DNA from: Zelopaecilomyces penicillatus
Taxonomy: Eukaryota > Ascomycota > Sordariomycetes > Hypocreales > Pseudodiploosporaceae
Reading direction: 5' to 3'
DNA: 64,000 nt
NCBI GenBank assembly: GCA_005765155.1
Contig: VCCP01000008.1
Location: forward strand, 1,488,001-1,552,000
In this document: positions 10,685 through 22,602 of the stretch, piece by piece
How positions within the stretch are numbered: position 1 is the stretch's first letter
Layout: every line of letters begins with the position of its first letter
The notes under the pieces: generated by a model
Told to the model about the DNA's origin: nothing
The model's database searches: none
What the model saw: only the letters and a program-made list of their open reading frames with translations
Position numbers and translations under genes: made by a program

Positions 10685-11928
10685 TTTTATGTTCATCTGA
10701 TTAGAATCACTGAGATGGGTAAACGCCGACATCAACCCAAGCATCATCAGGCACGGACTTCGCCCCAGATCACATCGCCGTGGGCTTCCAGCGGCGAATC
10801 TAGGCATTCTTTGCAGCCCTGAAGCAAATGAAGTACTCCAACTATTTCTGAGTATTGGGTTTATCGTGTTTGAAACGAATACGCATTTACACATCGACTC
10901 AAAGTGGTTGTAGTCGGCGGTCATTGCGTTCGGCCGAGTGCAATGTCGGGGAAGTAAACCCCCGCTGGCCGTGTTGGATAATACACCACCAGGCTCCGAG
11001 CAGTACATTTCATAAAGGGAAACACTTCACATCATCTCATTGTATAATATTCAATTCCCAACCTGCCTGCCCCTGTGAATGTCGGCACTCTTATTTCTCG
11101 ACCACCGACTTCCCCCATCTATGATTCCGCTTTGACCTGGTAAAAAAGTGGACCTGGCAGCGATGATCACGGCACTTGTCCGCGGGTCCGGAATCGTTCA
11201 TGGGCCCGGACAGAGACCGCAAGTTCGGAACAGGCGGGTCCCGAGAATTACCTAGTAGTGGTAACAAGCCTTCCGCCTTCCGGAATCTTCATCTTGTATC
11301 ATTAGAAATTGAAATTAGATTTTTTATCATGAAGTCATTATAATAAGACTGTACTTATGGTTGTATTGTAGTTGATTCGCCATACTCATGCAAGAGGCCC
11401 AATCTTTTGTCTCCGCAGCCCCCAAACCATCTTCGCCTGATCCACCGATACAGTCAGCTCCAGCTACTGGATACCTCGGAGAAGAGCAGCAATTACATCG
11501 AATTTATATAATGAATGCATCGACAGGGTGTTGCAGTTCTCCGACCGGCCCGCTCTTCCGCCAGAGCTCATGTTTTTTAGTCGTGAAACTCCCGCCACTA
11601 TAAGCCAAGCAGCCCGCTCTTGGATGCGATATTTTCTCATTGTATTTCCCAACTTTAGCACCGATATTCTTGCGAGCGATTATCGCGACCAACATGGTTG
11701 GTTATCGGTGTTCACATCTCCATCGAGCATAGTTTTATATAGCAAGCACCTGATTATGTATAGGTAAGATCATCCACGTGCTTGAAAAATTTATAGCACG
11801 TGTATTTAAATCCATGTCCAACTCTACTTCATAGTATTGCATGTCTAAAGTCTAACTGCCGACTTGGAAACTTCTTTGTTTGAGTTTTCCTTTGCAATAA
11901 ACTCAAACTTTGTGGAGCAATGCTAGTC

Positions 11929-11937
11929 TATATAAAT
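11929..11937 (+). promoter_or_regulatory. TATA box of the protease-like gene
   Basis: TATATAAAT about 166 nt before ATG 12103, followed by a CT-rich leader. Confidence 0.45.
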
Positions 11938-12102
11938 TAGTAGATCGCCTCTTCTCTTGACTCACTAACCTACTTCTCTTTTTCCTACGCAGAATTTCCT
12001 TCTTGCTTACCAGCTACGGACAGGCAATTCTAGCCAACTAACCCATCCACTTATCCAGCTTCGTCCACAGCATCCAGACACACAGGTCCTCAACAAGCCA
12101 TC

Positions 12103-13824
12103 ATGTCGACACCGGATCTTGTCGCTCTAGTGCTTGCCCCAAGCAGCCCATCACTTCCAACACCTGAAAACAAGCGAAGAATCATGCCATCAACAGAGCA
12201 GTCACTATCAAACCACTCCGTAGTCATCGTCTCACCTAACCAGATACCAGTCGAGGTCGCCGAAACCCGCCATCTTTGCACAACCCCCTTTCACGCTTCA
12301 AAGCAGCTCTTCCCCCAGAATACTGCCCGAATTATTCACAAATACAAGGTTTCCCCCCTTCGACCGACCACTCCTGGTTCTAGGCATACTTCAAAAACTG
12401 GAAGACATATTCCTCTGCCAGCTAGGGATGCTCCTTGGAATAATCGATTTGCGCCCTGGGCTCATGGACATGCTCCTCCAGTAATTAGAGATGCTCCTTG
12501 GATCACGAACACTAGGCATATTCTTCTACCTTGGGATCTTCGCAATACTGAAATTGATACCTTTGGTGAAGAAATTCTCGATACTCTTACGTGCATCTTT
12601 CCAGGAGCTATTACCGTTTTAGAGAGTATGCATAAAGGCTATCTTTCTTTCATCCTTTGGGAATTGCCTGCACCGCCGTGGCCACTAACTGTAGGAGGTA
12701 TACCCATCACCCTTAGTGCTGATGACGAGGGCCGCGGAACTCTCTTTCCTCGACAGCTAATGGGAAATCTTCGCATGTGTATTTGCCAAGATTTTGATAG
12801 TCATACGACTGGGCTGTCAACGAAGTCTCTTCGATCTCTAGTTCCCGAAGTTGTAAAGCAGTTGCCTGAGATTGCCCGGACGAACTTCATCGAGCTCATA
12901 TTTGCATACAACTACGCGTTCTACATTGTACTTGCTGACGAGTTTTCAGCTGGACCTCAATATATAAGGACTCAATTCCCTGGAATGATTGGCCAATGCG
13001 TAACTGGGTATAGTCTAGAAAGCCAGCTCGAGAGGCCCGAGTGGATGGCCATGGCAGCCGGGGTACCTAGGCAACAACATTTACCTGTGGAAGCAGTTGT
13101 GGACACCACAGCCTATGAAGTCGTGAGACCTGGTATTTTACTTCGCAGCTGCCAGGAACCGGATGGCACAAATCATGAAATACTTTCCGTGGCATCTACA
13201 TCTGGGGTGTTAGTGAGCAACGCATCGAACGACGTTTTCATGACAGTCGCATCGCGTGGTGTTGGCGAAGATAAAACCGTTTACCAGTCACTAATGAATG
13301 GTGACATGAGAATCTTGGGCCATACCAAGGATATGGTGGCAGATATCGCATTCGTTGAGCTGGGCAAGGATATACCTTTCGTCAATCAGACTTTTGAGAA
13401 TACTTCCGGTGTCACTCCTAGGTTCTCTCGACTGTTCGGCGAACACCCAGAAGATGACTTAAAACGACTACAAGTCCACGGCATTTATTTAAACAGCCCT
13501 TTCACTGGAGACATGGAGGGAACCGTCGTCGGGATGAGTGCCAGACTAACCAAATGCTCAAAAGATGCAGCAGAACATAGTTTCGTTCTATATAACTGGG
13601 CTTACACAGGGCAGGTTGAAGGTGCCAACAGGCCCATGATCCACGACGGTACGTGCGGGTCTGCCCTCTGGGATGACGACGGTGTCATCGTGGGTTTCTT
13701 CCACTATTATATAGCTGCTGGACCCTGGGCTGGGTTCGCAGTTTCTGTGAGTGCGGATGAGGCAGTAAAAGCTGGATATAAGTTGGCGACACCGTCCAAC
13801 GCTTCGTCCGACTCGAGTTACTAG
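12103..13824 (+). CDS. chymotrypsin-fold (PA clan-like) protein, probably without catalytic His
   Basis: A single-exon gene of 573 residues. The C-terminal third resembles a fungal family with a trypsin-like fold: FMTVASRGVG (around residue 380), VADIAFVEL (Asp414) and HDGTCGSALWDDDGVIVGF (Ser520), followed by a Ser-Ala-Asp-Glu-rich end. In the relatives I recall, the first motif reads VASHG or VANHG, so the catalytic His position is Arg385 (codon CGT) here, while the Asp and Ser positions are kept. The N-terminal 200 residues are Pro-rich with a degenerate internal duplication: the same 13 bases encoding DAPW occur at 12427 and 12490. There is no signal peptide. Function unknown; it may be a pseudoenzyme. 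The domain call rests on remembered motifs, not a search. Confidence 0.55.
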   Translation: MSTPDLVALVLAPSSPSLPTPENKRRIMPSTEQSLSNHSVVIVSPNQIPVEVAETRHLCTTPFHASKQLFPQNTARIIHKYKVSPLRPTTPGSRHTSKTGRHIPLPARDAPWNNRFAPWAHGHAPPVIRDAPWITNTRHILLPWDLRNTEIDTFGEEILDTLTCIFPGAITVLESMHKGYLSFILWELPAPPWPLTVGGIPITLSADDEGRGTLFPRQLMGNLRMCICQDFDSHTTGLSTKSLRSLVPEVVKQLPEIARTNFIELIFAYNYAFYIVLADEFSAGPQYIRTQFPGMIGQCVTGYSLESQLERPEWMAMAAGVPRQQHLPVEAVVDTTAYEVVRPGILLRSCQEPDGTNHEILSVASTSGVLVSNASNDVFMTVASRGVGEDKTVYQSLMNGDMRILGHTKDMVADIAFVELGKDIPFVNQTFENTSGVTPRFSRLFGEHPEDDLKRLQVHGIYLNSPFTGDMEGTVVGMSARLTKCSKDAAEHSFVLYNWAYTGQVEGANRPMIHDGTCGSALWDDDGVIVGFFHYYIAAGPWAGFAVSVSADEAVKAGYKLATPSNASSDSSY

Positions 13825-14222
13825 TGGTGTAAATTGCTGGATACCACAGCAAAACTTTTGTGAAATCGTAAAGAGCTCAATGTGGTTTCCCTCAAACTAA
13901 TAATAGCAGTGCCTACTTATTATTGCTTACCAACAGGGAATGGAATGGCAACAGTATAAATTGTTGTTTATACTAACTTCACTAAAGCACACATGACTTC
14001 TCATACGAATCTAGGATTCGTTATGATATCTCAATCGCAAGTTTAAATCACGATATTCTGTGAATCAACAAAAAAGCGTGCGCGTCACTATCATACAAAG
14101 ATTGGCACCGCAGAATTCCTTACATGTCCCCCCTCCATAAAGTTTTGTTCCAATTATTCCCAAGTAAAATGTAGTGTCGTCATTAAATCATCCAAAAAAA
14201 TAGGTAGTTCCATGTCTCCACA
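13825..14222. other. intergenic between convergent genes
   Basis: About 400 bp of AT-rich sequence holding the 3' ends of the protease-like and P450 genes. No feature recognised. Confidence 0.5.
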
Positions 14223-15963
14223 CTACTCTGCAAAGTGCAGCTTCACTTTAACCCCCTCGCCAGGACAGTTTGTCAATGTCAGTCCATGCTTCTCCGGACC
14301 TGCCTGGGAACCGTCAATGAGGTCGATGCGTTGCATCATGCGAATCACCACATAGGCAATCTCTGTCAGAGCAAACTGTTGACCGATGCAAATTCGGGGG
14401 CCTCCATTGAAGGGTAGGTAGTCCCATCCAGGTCGTCGGTTCTCCCAGCGCTCTGGCCGGAATTCATTGGCGTCGGCACCCCATAGGTCGGGACGACGCT
14501 GCATAACTTGGACCTAATATCGGGCAGACAATGTTAGCAGAATTCTTTATATCAGAGGCAGGAGGGCACTTGTTGGGGGCAGTCGATGTAAAAATCCGAC
14601 TATAGGCTTGTAAACACATACCGAGTATCCAACATCCTGGCCCTTCTTCAAGTAAACTGGCGACTTTCCATCAGGCCCTCCACCCGTGGGCAATGTCGTA
14701 TCTACTTGCGCAGTACGCACGTTCACAGGAACCGCAGGGTACAGCCGCAAGATCTCATTGATGCACCACTGCAGATACTGACAGCTCTTCATCCTCTCAA
14801 ACGTGATATCCGTTGGTTTCGAATAGGTTCCAAACTCTTCCAGTATGATGGTCCGCAGCTTCTTATAAAATTTGGCGTTTTTGTCCTTGGCCATCGTGTA
14901 AAAGAACCATCCTAGAATTGACGCCGTGGTATCTCTTCCTGCGAGTAAGATATTGAGTAACTGAGAGCGCAGCTCGGTTGGATCCCTGGTGTCTTGAGCA
15001 AGTGCTTGTAGGAACACATATTTTTGCTTCTCATTGGATAGTTTGTCGCTGCTTCCCTGGGCCAGCGCGAGTTGAACAAAGTAGTCGACAAAGTTGTGTA
15101 CTGTCTTCACCAATCTGTGGAATTCGGGAGTATGTACTACCCAGTAGTTGCTGCCAAGACGTGTTCCCAGCGATAACACGTACTGCGACCTGTCGAATGC
15201 GTATGCGAAGCCGTCATCTCCGCCCGAGCCCAGTTGGCTATCAACGCTCTCGCCAAACAGGAATTCGGTTGCAGAGTCAAGAGTAAGACGGAAAAAGAGC
15301 ACCTGCAGATCTACCACTTCCGTCCAGCCATCAGATCTGACGTGGCGCTCAAGCACCGTCATGAGGGCCTTGACGTGGTCCTCCTCCAGGTTGAGATTGC
15401 TGACTTGGCCGCGAATGAACTGAGGTCGAAGTAAGGCACGAGAATGCTCCCACTGCTTACCATTGGCAGCAAACTATACACGTCGGAGCAATTAGACAGA
15501 CACTCGATTGGTATCAGAAGGGGCGCATTCCAGATCAATGTAGACTTACAATTCCATTCCCAAGAAGAGGGTTGAAGTTCTCCGTCCGGTTCACACCCAA
15601 CCCAAAGTCCTTGAACTTGAGTGCCAGCATAGCCTGTATATTCTGCGGGTCTGTAGTGACATAGCTATTTCTAAAGAGCGGACTCTTTGACGTAATCGTT
15701 CCCACCGGTCGTCCATGCTTCACGGATAGTCGTTCAAATTCTGTTTGGATGAAGATGGGAAACTCCTTGCGGTTGGAGGCACTAATGCCTCGGAACAAAA
15801 CGTAGAGCCCAGTAGGTTCAATAAAGGCGAATGCTCGAACCGGTTTCTTGCAGCCCAACTCTTTAGCTTTGAAGGCATGGCGGATGTTGACATAGATGTG
15901 GTTGAGAATATAGGCCAGAGATAACACGCCCAACGCGAGGAGGGCTACTGAGGTTACATGCAT
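14223..15963 (-). CDS. cytochrome P450, CYP52-like (fatty acid or alkane hydroxylase type)
   Basis: Three exons (15963-15550, 15473-14622, 14513-14223) give 518 residues, the usual CYP52 length. Introns are 76 and 108 nt with GTAAGT and GTATGT donors. The N-terminus is a membrane anchor (VALLALGVLSLAYIL). Diagnostic P450 motifs are all present: I-helix AGRDTTAS, ExxR in EILRLYP, the PERW region and the heme loop FNGGPRICIGQQFALTE with its axial Cys. These motifs, and the sequence around GKQWEHSRALLRPQF, fit the CYP52 clan, whose members omega-hydroxylate fatty acids or alkanes at the ER membrane with NADPH-P450 reductase. The substrate cannot be read from the sequence. There are no biosynthetic neighbours to suggest a secondary-metabolite role. 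Confidence 0.92.
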
Positions 15964-17927
15964 GGCGGCTGACAGCGGAGAATGATGACTGAGATGTTGA
16001 GTATTGATACCAAGATTTTATTGAAGAAATTCCTCGATAAATCTACGAAGCCTCAGCGAGAGTTCACAATCGAGAACCGTGGAACTGGCGGGGTGGATCA
16101 TGGGTATATTTGTATTCACAACCCATCTACACAAGGCTGGGTGCGGAGAGAAAACCCACCTACTTTACTCCCTGCCTAGCGCATCGAACCAGCTGATGTT
16201 CAATGACACGTAATTAGGGGACATCCAAGCGAGGGATTGCCGATGAAATCAGCACAACTTACAAGCATGCCACTACGTCGTGCGCTAGGTTTGAACGGCA
16301 CATTGGTGACGAGCTGACAAGGGGCCCGGGCAAACTATTTCTGGCAAGAAAGTTTATGTTGGTAAGATCCATCGGTGGCATGTAAGCTTGCTTTGGCCTC
16401 TGTCCCCCTTATTTGTTTCGTCTTGGCCGCAACGCATGGTCTCCCTTCCTTTCATCCACTCTCTATTAGTCCGAGCCCACCCTTGGCGATGCACAATAAC
16501 TGACCCAATTGACCCCGCATTCACGGACGTTTCGCAACCTCCTCTCCCCCGCCCCGTCCCATATCCAGGATTACGATATAGTATCGTAGGATAGGTTCGG
16601 TTGAGGCTTAGGTGGGTTGTGGCCGGAGGAGCAAGGACTTGGCAGGCGCGTCGCCGTTCTAACCAAGTACCCCAGCTTGAAGGTGGGGGTTGCATTGCAA
16701 AAAATAGAGTACCCGTTGGTAGGGTACGGGGCAGGAAGTGAACCCGATCTTCCGTTCCTTGGGATTGACATGTGCAGGTGGCGACACCAAAAGCGATGAG
16801 CGATGAGCCAATCGCATGTGCCAACCAGGGATGTGAGGCTCTCTTTTAGCGTGCACCGGCCAGGATCAGTCGCATGGTTTGACGGAATACGGCAATCGGT
16901 TTTTCTGTTCCACAAGGGCTTGACTCGTGGTGTCTGTCGTACTACAGTAGGCATGTCTGAGGCGGAGCCGGAAGACTGGGGAAAAGTGCCTTTTCCGGTT
17001 TGATCATGCAGCGGTTTGCATGATTCGAGGTGGCGCGTCTGCTCTTTCATTTCTGCAGCCTTCCGTTAGCCGAGAGGAACTGGGGAATCATGGGATGGAA
17101 GTTGCGGCACCGTCATCATGTTTGGGAACTTTGGCTGTGGGATCACTCTAAAGTTGACGAGTTGTCACCCACAAGAGACGCACCGATAACATCACCAAGT
17201 TTCTAGCTTCAGGCCACTCGTGCATAGTAAAACAATTGATGGTCCTCCATGGCCGTTGTAGGAACCCTCGTGGGCGTGATTTGGAAACAAATAAGGGTGT
17301 GAACCTTGACCGCCCTCGGACGAACGACCAGCCTCATGGCAGAAATCAAAAAGCTGCTAGAGGCAAGAGACGGTGCTGTTGGCGGCTTCCCTTTTCGCTA
17401 CATTTTGGCCACATTAGCCCCAAATTCACCCAATAAACTCGCTCGCTATTTTAAAAACATGACCACGTCATCGCCTCTAGAACCATAAACACTACATGTG
17501 CTCTTACTTGGAAGAGCACCGCTGGATTCATAAAGAAAATTAAACCTTCCGCCTGCCTAGTCTGATGGTAAACAAGCAGGGACTGCGACGAACTGGCCGC
17601 CCTTCTCTCACCTCTAATGACAGTTTCCTTGCCACCTTCTCATCATGCCTCAGCCATTCATCGATAAGCCCCTTGAAAGAATATATGTTGATTTACTCAT
17701 TCAATGGCATGATTTAGCTGCAGAAGAACTCTAGCTATATATTGAGACTAAACAGCTGCGAGAGAATCTATCTAACTAATTGTCGTTGAGAACAGGATTA
17801 TTCCAGCGATTGACGAGAAAACAACTGAAAGGTAGGACCAACAGAAAGATCCGAAAGTCCAAGCCCCCCGCCCCCCGCCCCCCTTTTCTTCTGGGAAACC
17901 TCCGGGATGGTTACGCAAAAGGCACAT
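15964..17927. other. gene-free stretch, about 2 kb
   Basis: Overlapping open frames on both strands (for example 16354-16824 and 16571-17050, minus) lack recognisable domains, consistent exon structure or family motifs. It probably contains the P450 promoter and the 3' region of the next gene. Confidence 0.5.
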
Positions 17928-18756
17928 CTAACACTTATCGCCCGCAACATAGACGTTCCAGTTGTCTGTCTTGTGGAAAGCCTGGCCGCTTGCAATATAA
18001 GCAATGGCGGGCGGCACTCCGTCACACATGTTCATGACACGCTGCGCACCGTCGGCAATGTCATCAAACGAGTCAAGCACCTTGGTGAACTTGTTCTGTG
18101 TGTTGTGAAAAAGAAACAGTGTGTCAGTGATTTGGAAAACGTCTAGCAGACATTCAAAGAGACTTCCATGCTTGGATATTTCATGGATGATAGTACTCAC
18201 ATCGTTACACCAGAAAATAGCTGCGTTCCACGAGCAGCTGACTCGGCCGCAGTTACCGGGCCCAGCACCGTTGCTGGGTCTACCAGGGACCTTGCGCAGA
18301 TACTTGATGCCTTCGTAGATCTTTCTCGAAGAGGCCCAATATTTCTGGCATTGGGTTGGCGCGTCCTTCCAATGAGCCCAGTCGCGCTTCTGCTTAGCAG
18401 CATGCTCTACACTGCCCTCGTCATCGTCTTCCATGAGGCGGAAATCCTGGACGTAGTTTGGATTGATCTTGGCAAGTTCATCCATGACTTGCTCAACGGT
18501 TCCGTTGAGGATGACCTTGGGCCCTCCAGGGTGAGTTTCGACTTCCCACTCGGGTACAAACATGGTGTAGCCCTTGAGGAAATCGGAGTCAACCACCGGT
18601 TCAAGTGCCGTTTCAATCGCCGCTCCTTTGACCTAAGAAGAGAAGAAAAAAAAAGATAAGTTAGTTGTCATGCCGATTCAGAGAAAATAGTTGGGCCAAG
18701 TTCCGTACCAAAGCCATCAGAGATGGGGCTACAGCCAAGAAAGTGTTGACACGCAT
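17928..18756 (-). CDS. small secreted Cys-containing protein, effector-like
   Basis: Three exons (18756-18709, 18632-18201, 18095-17928) encode 215 residues. Exon 1 gives MRVNTFLAVAPSLMAL, and with exon 2 (VKGAA) forms a signal peptide. The middle is acidic (MEDDDEGS). The C-terminal 80 residues carry the conserved-looking stretch GPGNCGRVSCSWNAAIFWC, then NKFTKVLDSF and MCDGVPPAIAY, ending in GDKC; this gives six Cys, consistent with disulfides. I recall this C-terminal pattern from uncharacterised secreted proteins of ascomycetes, without known function. Intron 2 (18200-18096) is 105 nt, in phase 0 and free of stops, so its retention would add 35 residues. A TATA box lies upstream. Confidence 0.75.
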
Positions 18757-18886
18757 TTTGGCTTTCGAGGGATTGGATTGAAGCTGGTGTGACGGTCTTT
18801 GTTCGAGATTCAGGTCTTTTTCTGCGATGCTCAATGATGCTGTGGAAGAGGTTGAGGGAACTTCCAAAAGGTCGCACCACCATCAT

Positions 18887-18894
18887 CTTATATA
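18887..18894 (-). promoter_or_regulatory. TATA box of the secreted-protein gene
   Basis: TATATAAG on the minus strand, about 130 nt before the start at 18756. Confidence 0.45.
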
Positions 18895-20739
18895 TTCGCA
18901 AAACAGCTTCAAACATTCCCTCTCATGCCTGTTGTTGGAAGTCCCGAGTCACGATTCCATGAAACATGGCCCGCGTCCTCCCTCAGCTACCGTCAATTCC
19001 AAGCATAATTGTTCATGTTGGGCAATTTGGAGGATGCTCAAACCCCATTGTAGACGGCTCAGTGCAGGGGTGAACAGACCAACAATCCGAGTGCATTCCG
19101 AGTTCACGGTCGTTGCGCGGGGGCCGTGTCGGAGGATAACAATACTAGATCATGATTTGATGCATATGCATGAGGCAAACGTTTTCGAAAAGCAGCAAGG
19201 GCGACAGGAAACGAGCAGCAAACCCCCCATGTTAACATAACGTCCAACAACTTGGTCAATGCTGACAGGCAGCCAGCAGTGGGCATCAAACTTTTGTCCG
19301 TTGGTTCAAGCGATGATGGTAATAGCGAAAACCTCAGCCTTGGCAGGATAATTTGCTGTGGAATGTTCTCCGCAGTGAGCCATTAGGTGTGCCAAATATG
19401 TTGAGCAAGGAATATTATGATCCCAGGTCGCTCGAGGCGAAGAGTTGGCCACAGCGTTGTTGGCTCTGGGGTGATGTACATACCTTGGATGATTGATGCT
19501 TGCTTGCCTGCCTCGGCTCTCCAATCGGCAAATGCTTCCTCTGCTGCTGTTGGCAGAGTCGGAATGATATTGCGGGAGGAGGTCCACTCCCATTTCTAAT
19601 GCTGTTAACTCCGCGATCACAGGCACAGTATGAATGATGACCATCCTAGGAACATGAAAACGTAACTAACTCCTTTTTCATAGCACAAGCTGAGTCATGT
19701 TGCTATTAACCTCAGGGCAAAGCTTTCGAATTCTCCATTCAAAATTGGATGTATTCGTTACAGGCGTCATCTCGTACTCTTACGATTCCGTAAAAATCCT
19801 CAAAATACATTGATAAGAGCTGTACAAGTAATCGAGTGGAAACAACTTGGTCTTTTAGGAAAGAATCGGGCCGAGGGAAACAACAAACACACCCCGGCCA
19901 GCGCTTAATAGTCCCTTGGGATTGTTTGAAAAGCGCAGACCATGCCGCCCGAGGAACCAGAGAAATAACTACCACTTACGGCCATGCCACATTACGGCGA
20001 GCGCTTACACATCACATTCACCCATGTGCACAAAGCAATGTTGGGGTTTTCTAGCAGTAAGTTAACAACTATCCTGTTGGTTGGTCAATGCCAAACGAGT
20101 ATGGCCAAAGTGCTCACCGCAATTCTTCTTTTACTATCAGCGTATGGAGTTAGTAAACGACTGGGTGGCGAACAAGAGCAGATGCGGCAATGTGATACGC
20201 CAGGGAAGCGAGAGAATAAAAGATAGTTGAGATGGAACGCTCCATACTTCATGTGGAGATGAGTAGGTGGCTCGCTCAACGGTGTTGTAGCATTCCGGTG
20301 GCGAAGTTGCGCATTTGCTAAGGGCTTGGTCATGGTTCGTTTCTCTCAATCTCCTTACCATATGACTTCTACACAAAGGTGGCATGTGCTGTCTCTCATT
20401 TCTATCCCATGATGTCCCTCGTGGCTATATGAAGTCGTTTTTTCTGTAAAGATTGTCGTTTGTAACCCTTTCTATCCTGCTTCGGCATTTTCAGCCACCG
20501 CTTCGTTGCACAACCGAATCGTTCCGACAAGTGTCGTGAGCATTTTCCTTGTCACGAACCTAGGACAAGGGAGGGACCATTGCTTGAAAGCATCAGCATG
20601 CCTTGATCAATCGGGCATGTTCAATTAAATAGACCCGAGGTGAAGGTAAATGAGTGCGGGGGATTGCTTAAACAGAAAAAAAGTGCGCATTAACGAGTAA
20701 GGGGGGTTACAATCCCATGGTTAGATCAGAATGCAACAG

Positions 20740-21181
20740 GTATTAGACCTATGTATAGCGGTCGGAAATCCCCCAACATGGACAAGATGTCATCAAGAGA
20801 AATTCTCTCACTGGATATTCTGTCATTGTCTTTGACCATATTTGCGCTTTTGTTGTTTATGTCTTTCTATAACGTGTTGATCACGCTATAAGATTTGGAA
20901 GAAGGTCAACAATTACTTTGTCTGCCCTCGTTTACCAGACGCAACTTCTCAGTGTGCATGGCAAATTGTGACACTAATCTCACCATGAAATACTCAACTA
21001 TTCCAATGTCAACGGGCTCCTCAAAAAGCTATTCCAAAGCATGATTTGTGTAGCTCACAACGATGACCCGGTATTGTGTCAACTTCAAAATGAAAAGTAC
21101 AGTCAAAGCACCTATGAAGGACATGCCAGTACCAGATGGCCCTTGAATCAGAGCAAGTGGGCTCTCCAAACCGTTGATCAG
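20740..21181 (-). pseudogene. decayed NFX1-type/UPF1-like superfamily 1 helicase fragment
   Basis: On the minus strand from about 21181 a frame reads LALIQGPSGTGMSFIGAL, then VIVVSYTNHALE-stop-LFEEP and VDIGI. This matches the Walker A region of fungal NF-X1-finger helicases (LIQGPPGTGKSFIGAL, then YTNHALDQFL and DIGI). The frame continues in register for over 100 codons with weaker similarity. It is inactivated by TAG at 21031-21029, TGA at 20908-20906 and TAG at 20869-20867, and by loss of the Walker A Lys (Met instead, Walker A at 21142-21119). The first stop replaces a usual Gln codon. Neither the N-terminal part nor the rest of the helicase core is recognisable nearby, so this is an isolated relic. 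Confidence 0.7.
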
Positions 21182-22433
21182 TGATCATTAGCCATGTCGA
21201 CAACAAGGACAAGGTTGATTCCCGTATTGGAGAGCCGATTAGGCTCATAAAACAAATCGTCGAGCTATGCAGGGATCTGGTATTTAGTTGTAGAAACAGT
21301 GGGATCCAAGAGAGAATCCACCCATAGCAAAAGTATATGCATCAATGATATAACACTTGACATTTGGCGAAAGTTTGCTCACTCATTGTCATCGCAGCCA
21401 CCAGGAATGTTGATTGCGCGAAGGCATGTGTCTGCTTCAACAGAATGCAGGTAAATCACTTTCTGGACTCTATAAGCTAAAGCCCCTCACCCTATAGAAA
21501 GAGTTATTCCGGAAGGGCGCAACGCGACATTACTTCATAAAGTGGTATCCATAGCTTCGACAAAGAGTTTTGCATCTTGGGAGCATTAGGATCTTGTATT
21601 TTCCGGAGAGGCAGTTGTAGAAGACGGTATTTAGCCGTCCTAACCGGGCTGCAAAGATGGGTTTGACCATTTTGAGATCGAGGGGAATTGTTGCTAGGTC
21701 TGTACAGCGGCTTTTATTCTTGTTTGTAAAAGAATTTCTGAATGAACAGCAAGGGGGGAAATCGAGAATAGAGAAACAGAAGAGAAAGCATGTCAGAGAA
21801 AACACAACAGTCGGATACAATGATTCCATCTATTCCAACACATATGGGTTGTGGGCCTCCTGCAGGCATTGGCACGATACTTGTCCATGTAAACATCATC
21901 AGTCTCCCTTCACCCAACACACTCAAGTCGTCATAAGAGCGTGCCATCCAAACAGCCTTGCAAGTTGCCTCAACACATGTCGCACAACACACAGCGGGGA
22001 TTCACATGATGTTGTGTTGCACACTGCCCCCGGGCCTCCTGCATATGCACCACCATCCAATCCCCTTAGGTTTCTATCAACTTTGCGCACAACATTGTTT
22101 TTCAGCCGGCAACTATTTTTCTTTCAATCCTGTTTGTTTACCTCTGGAGGCTCCCATATTTAGGCGCAGTCTGCCAAGTGTTGATGCCTGTTTCCTTAAT
22201 TATGCTGCGTTGGTTGACAGTTCATCATATTGTGGAGTGGAAAAAGGCATAAATGGTGTTGGCCCATTCTCACGACCGCATTGAGGCGCATGTGTGGTTT
22301 TGCAACCCAGATGACTTGGTTGCCTGCCAGCCTCATTGCGACCCATGCAGAGGGCGCCTCTGGCTGTGCAGTTGTAAATTTGTACATTGGGGTTGGAGAT
22401 GAAATTGTGCCTTGCACTGATAGTGCTTCGACA

Positions 22434-22441
22434 TATATAGA
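22434..22441 (+). promoter_or_regulatory. probable TATA element upstream of the 22603 gene
   Basis: CATATATAG about 165 nt before ATG 22603, followed by a CT-rich leader (22551-22570). Confidence 0.35.
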
Positions 22442-22602
22442 ACTGAGCGTAGTTGCTGCTTTTCATCGAAATACTTTCTAACAAAGTACTACATTTTTCA
22501 CAAACTTCTCAGTTGCCCACACAAGCTTCAATCCATCTTGATCATTTCGTCTTATTATTCTTCTTCTTCTTGCTACTCAAGTTCAACGCATAATTTTGCA
22601 GC

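Larger units (their letters stand above)
10573..12102. other. divergent intergenic region, no gene seen
   Basis: About 1.5 kb between the divergent esterase and protease-like genes. Overlapping short frames at 11388-11770 do not show a recognisable domain. Each flanking gene has its own TATA box. Confidence 0.5.
18757..22602. other. 3.8-kb gene-free stretch with a helicase relic
   Basis: The longest gap in the window. Apart from the helicase remnant at 20740-21181 and promoter sequences at both ends, only short frames without family features are seen. Open frames at 21530-21829 (minus) and 21657-22163 (plus) overlap each other and show nothing recognisable. Confidence 0.55.

Noticed and set aside
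16354..17050. Overlapping minus-strand open frames
   Set aside because: No domain, no consistent splice structure, and composition like chance frames.
21530..22163. Opposed frames of 99 and 168 codons near the helicase relic
   Set aside because: Could not be read as further helicase sequence or any known family; left as unexplained chance frames.
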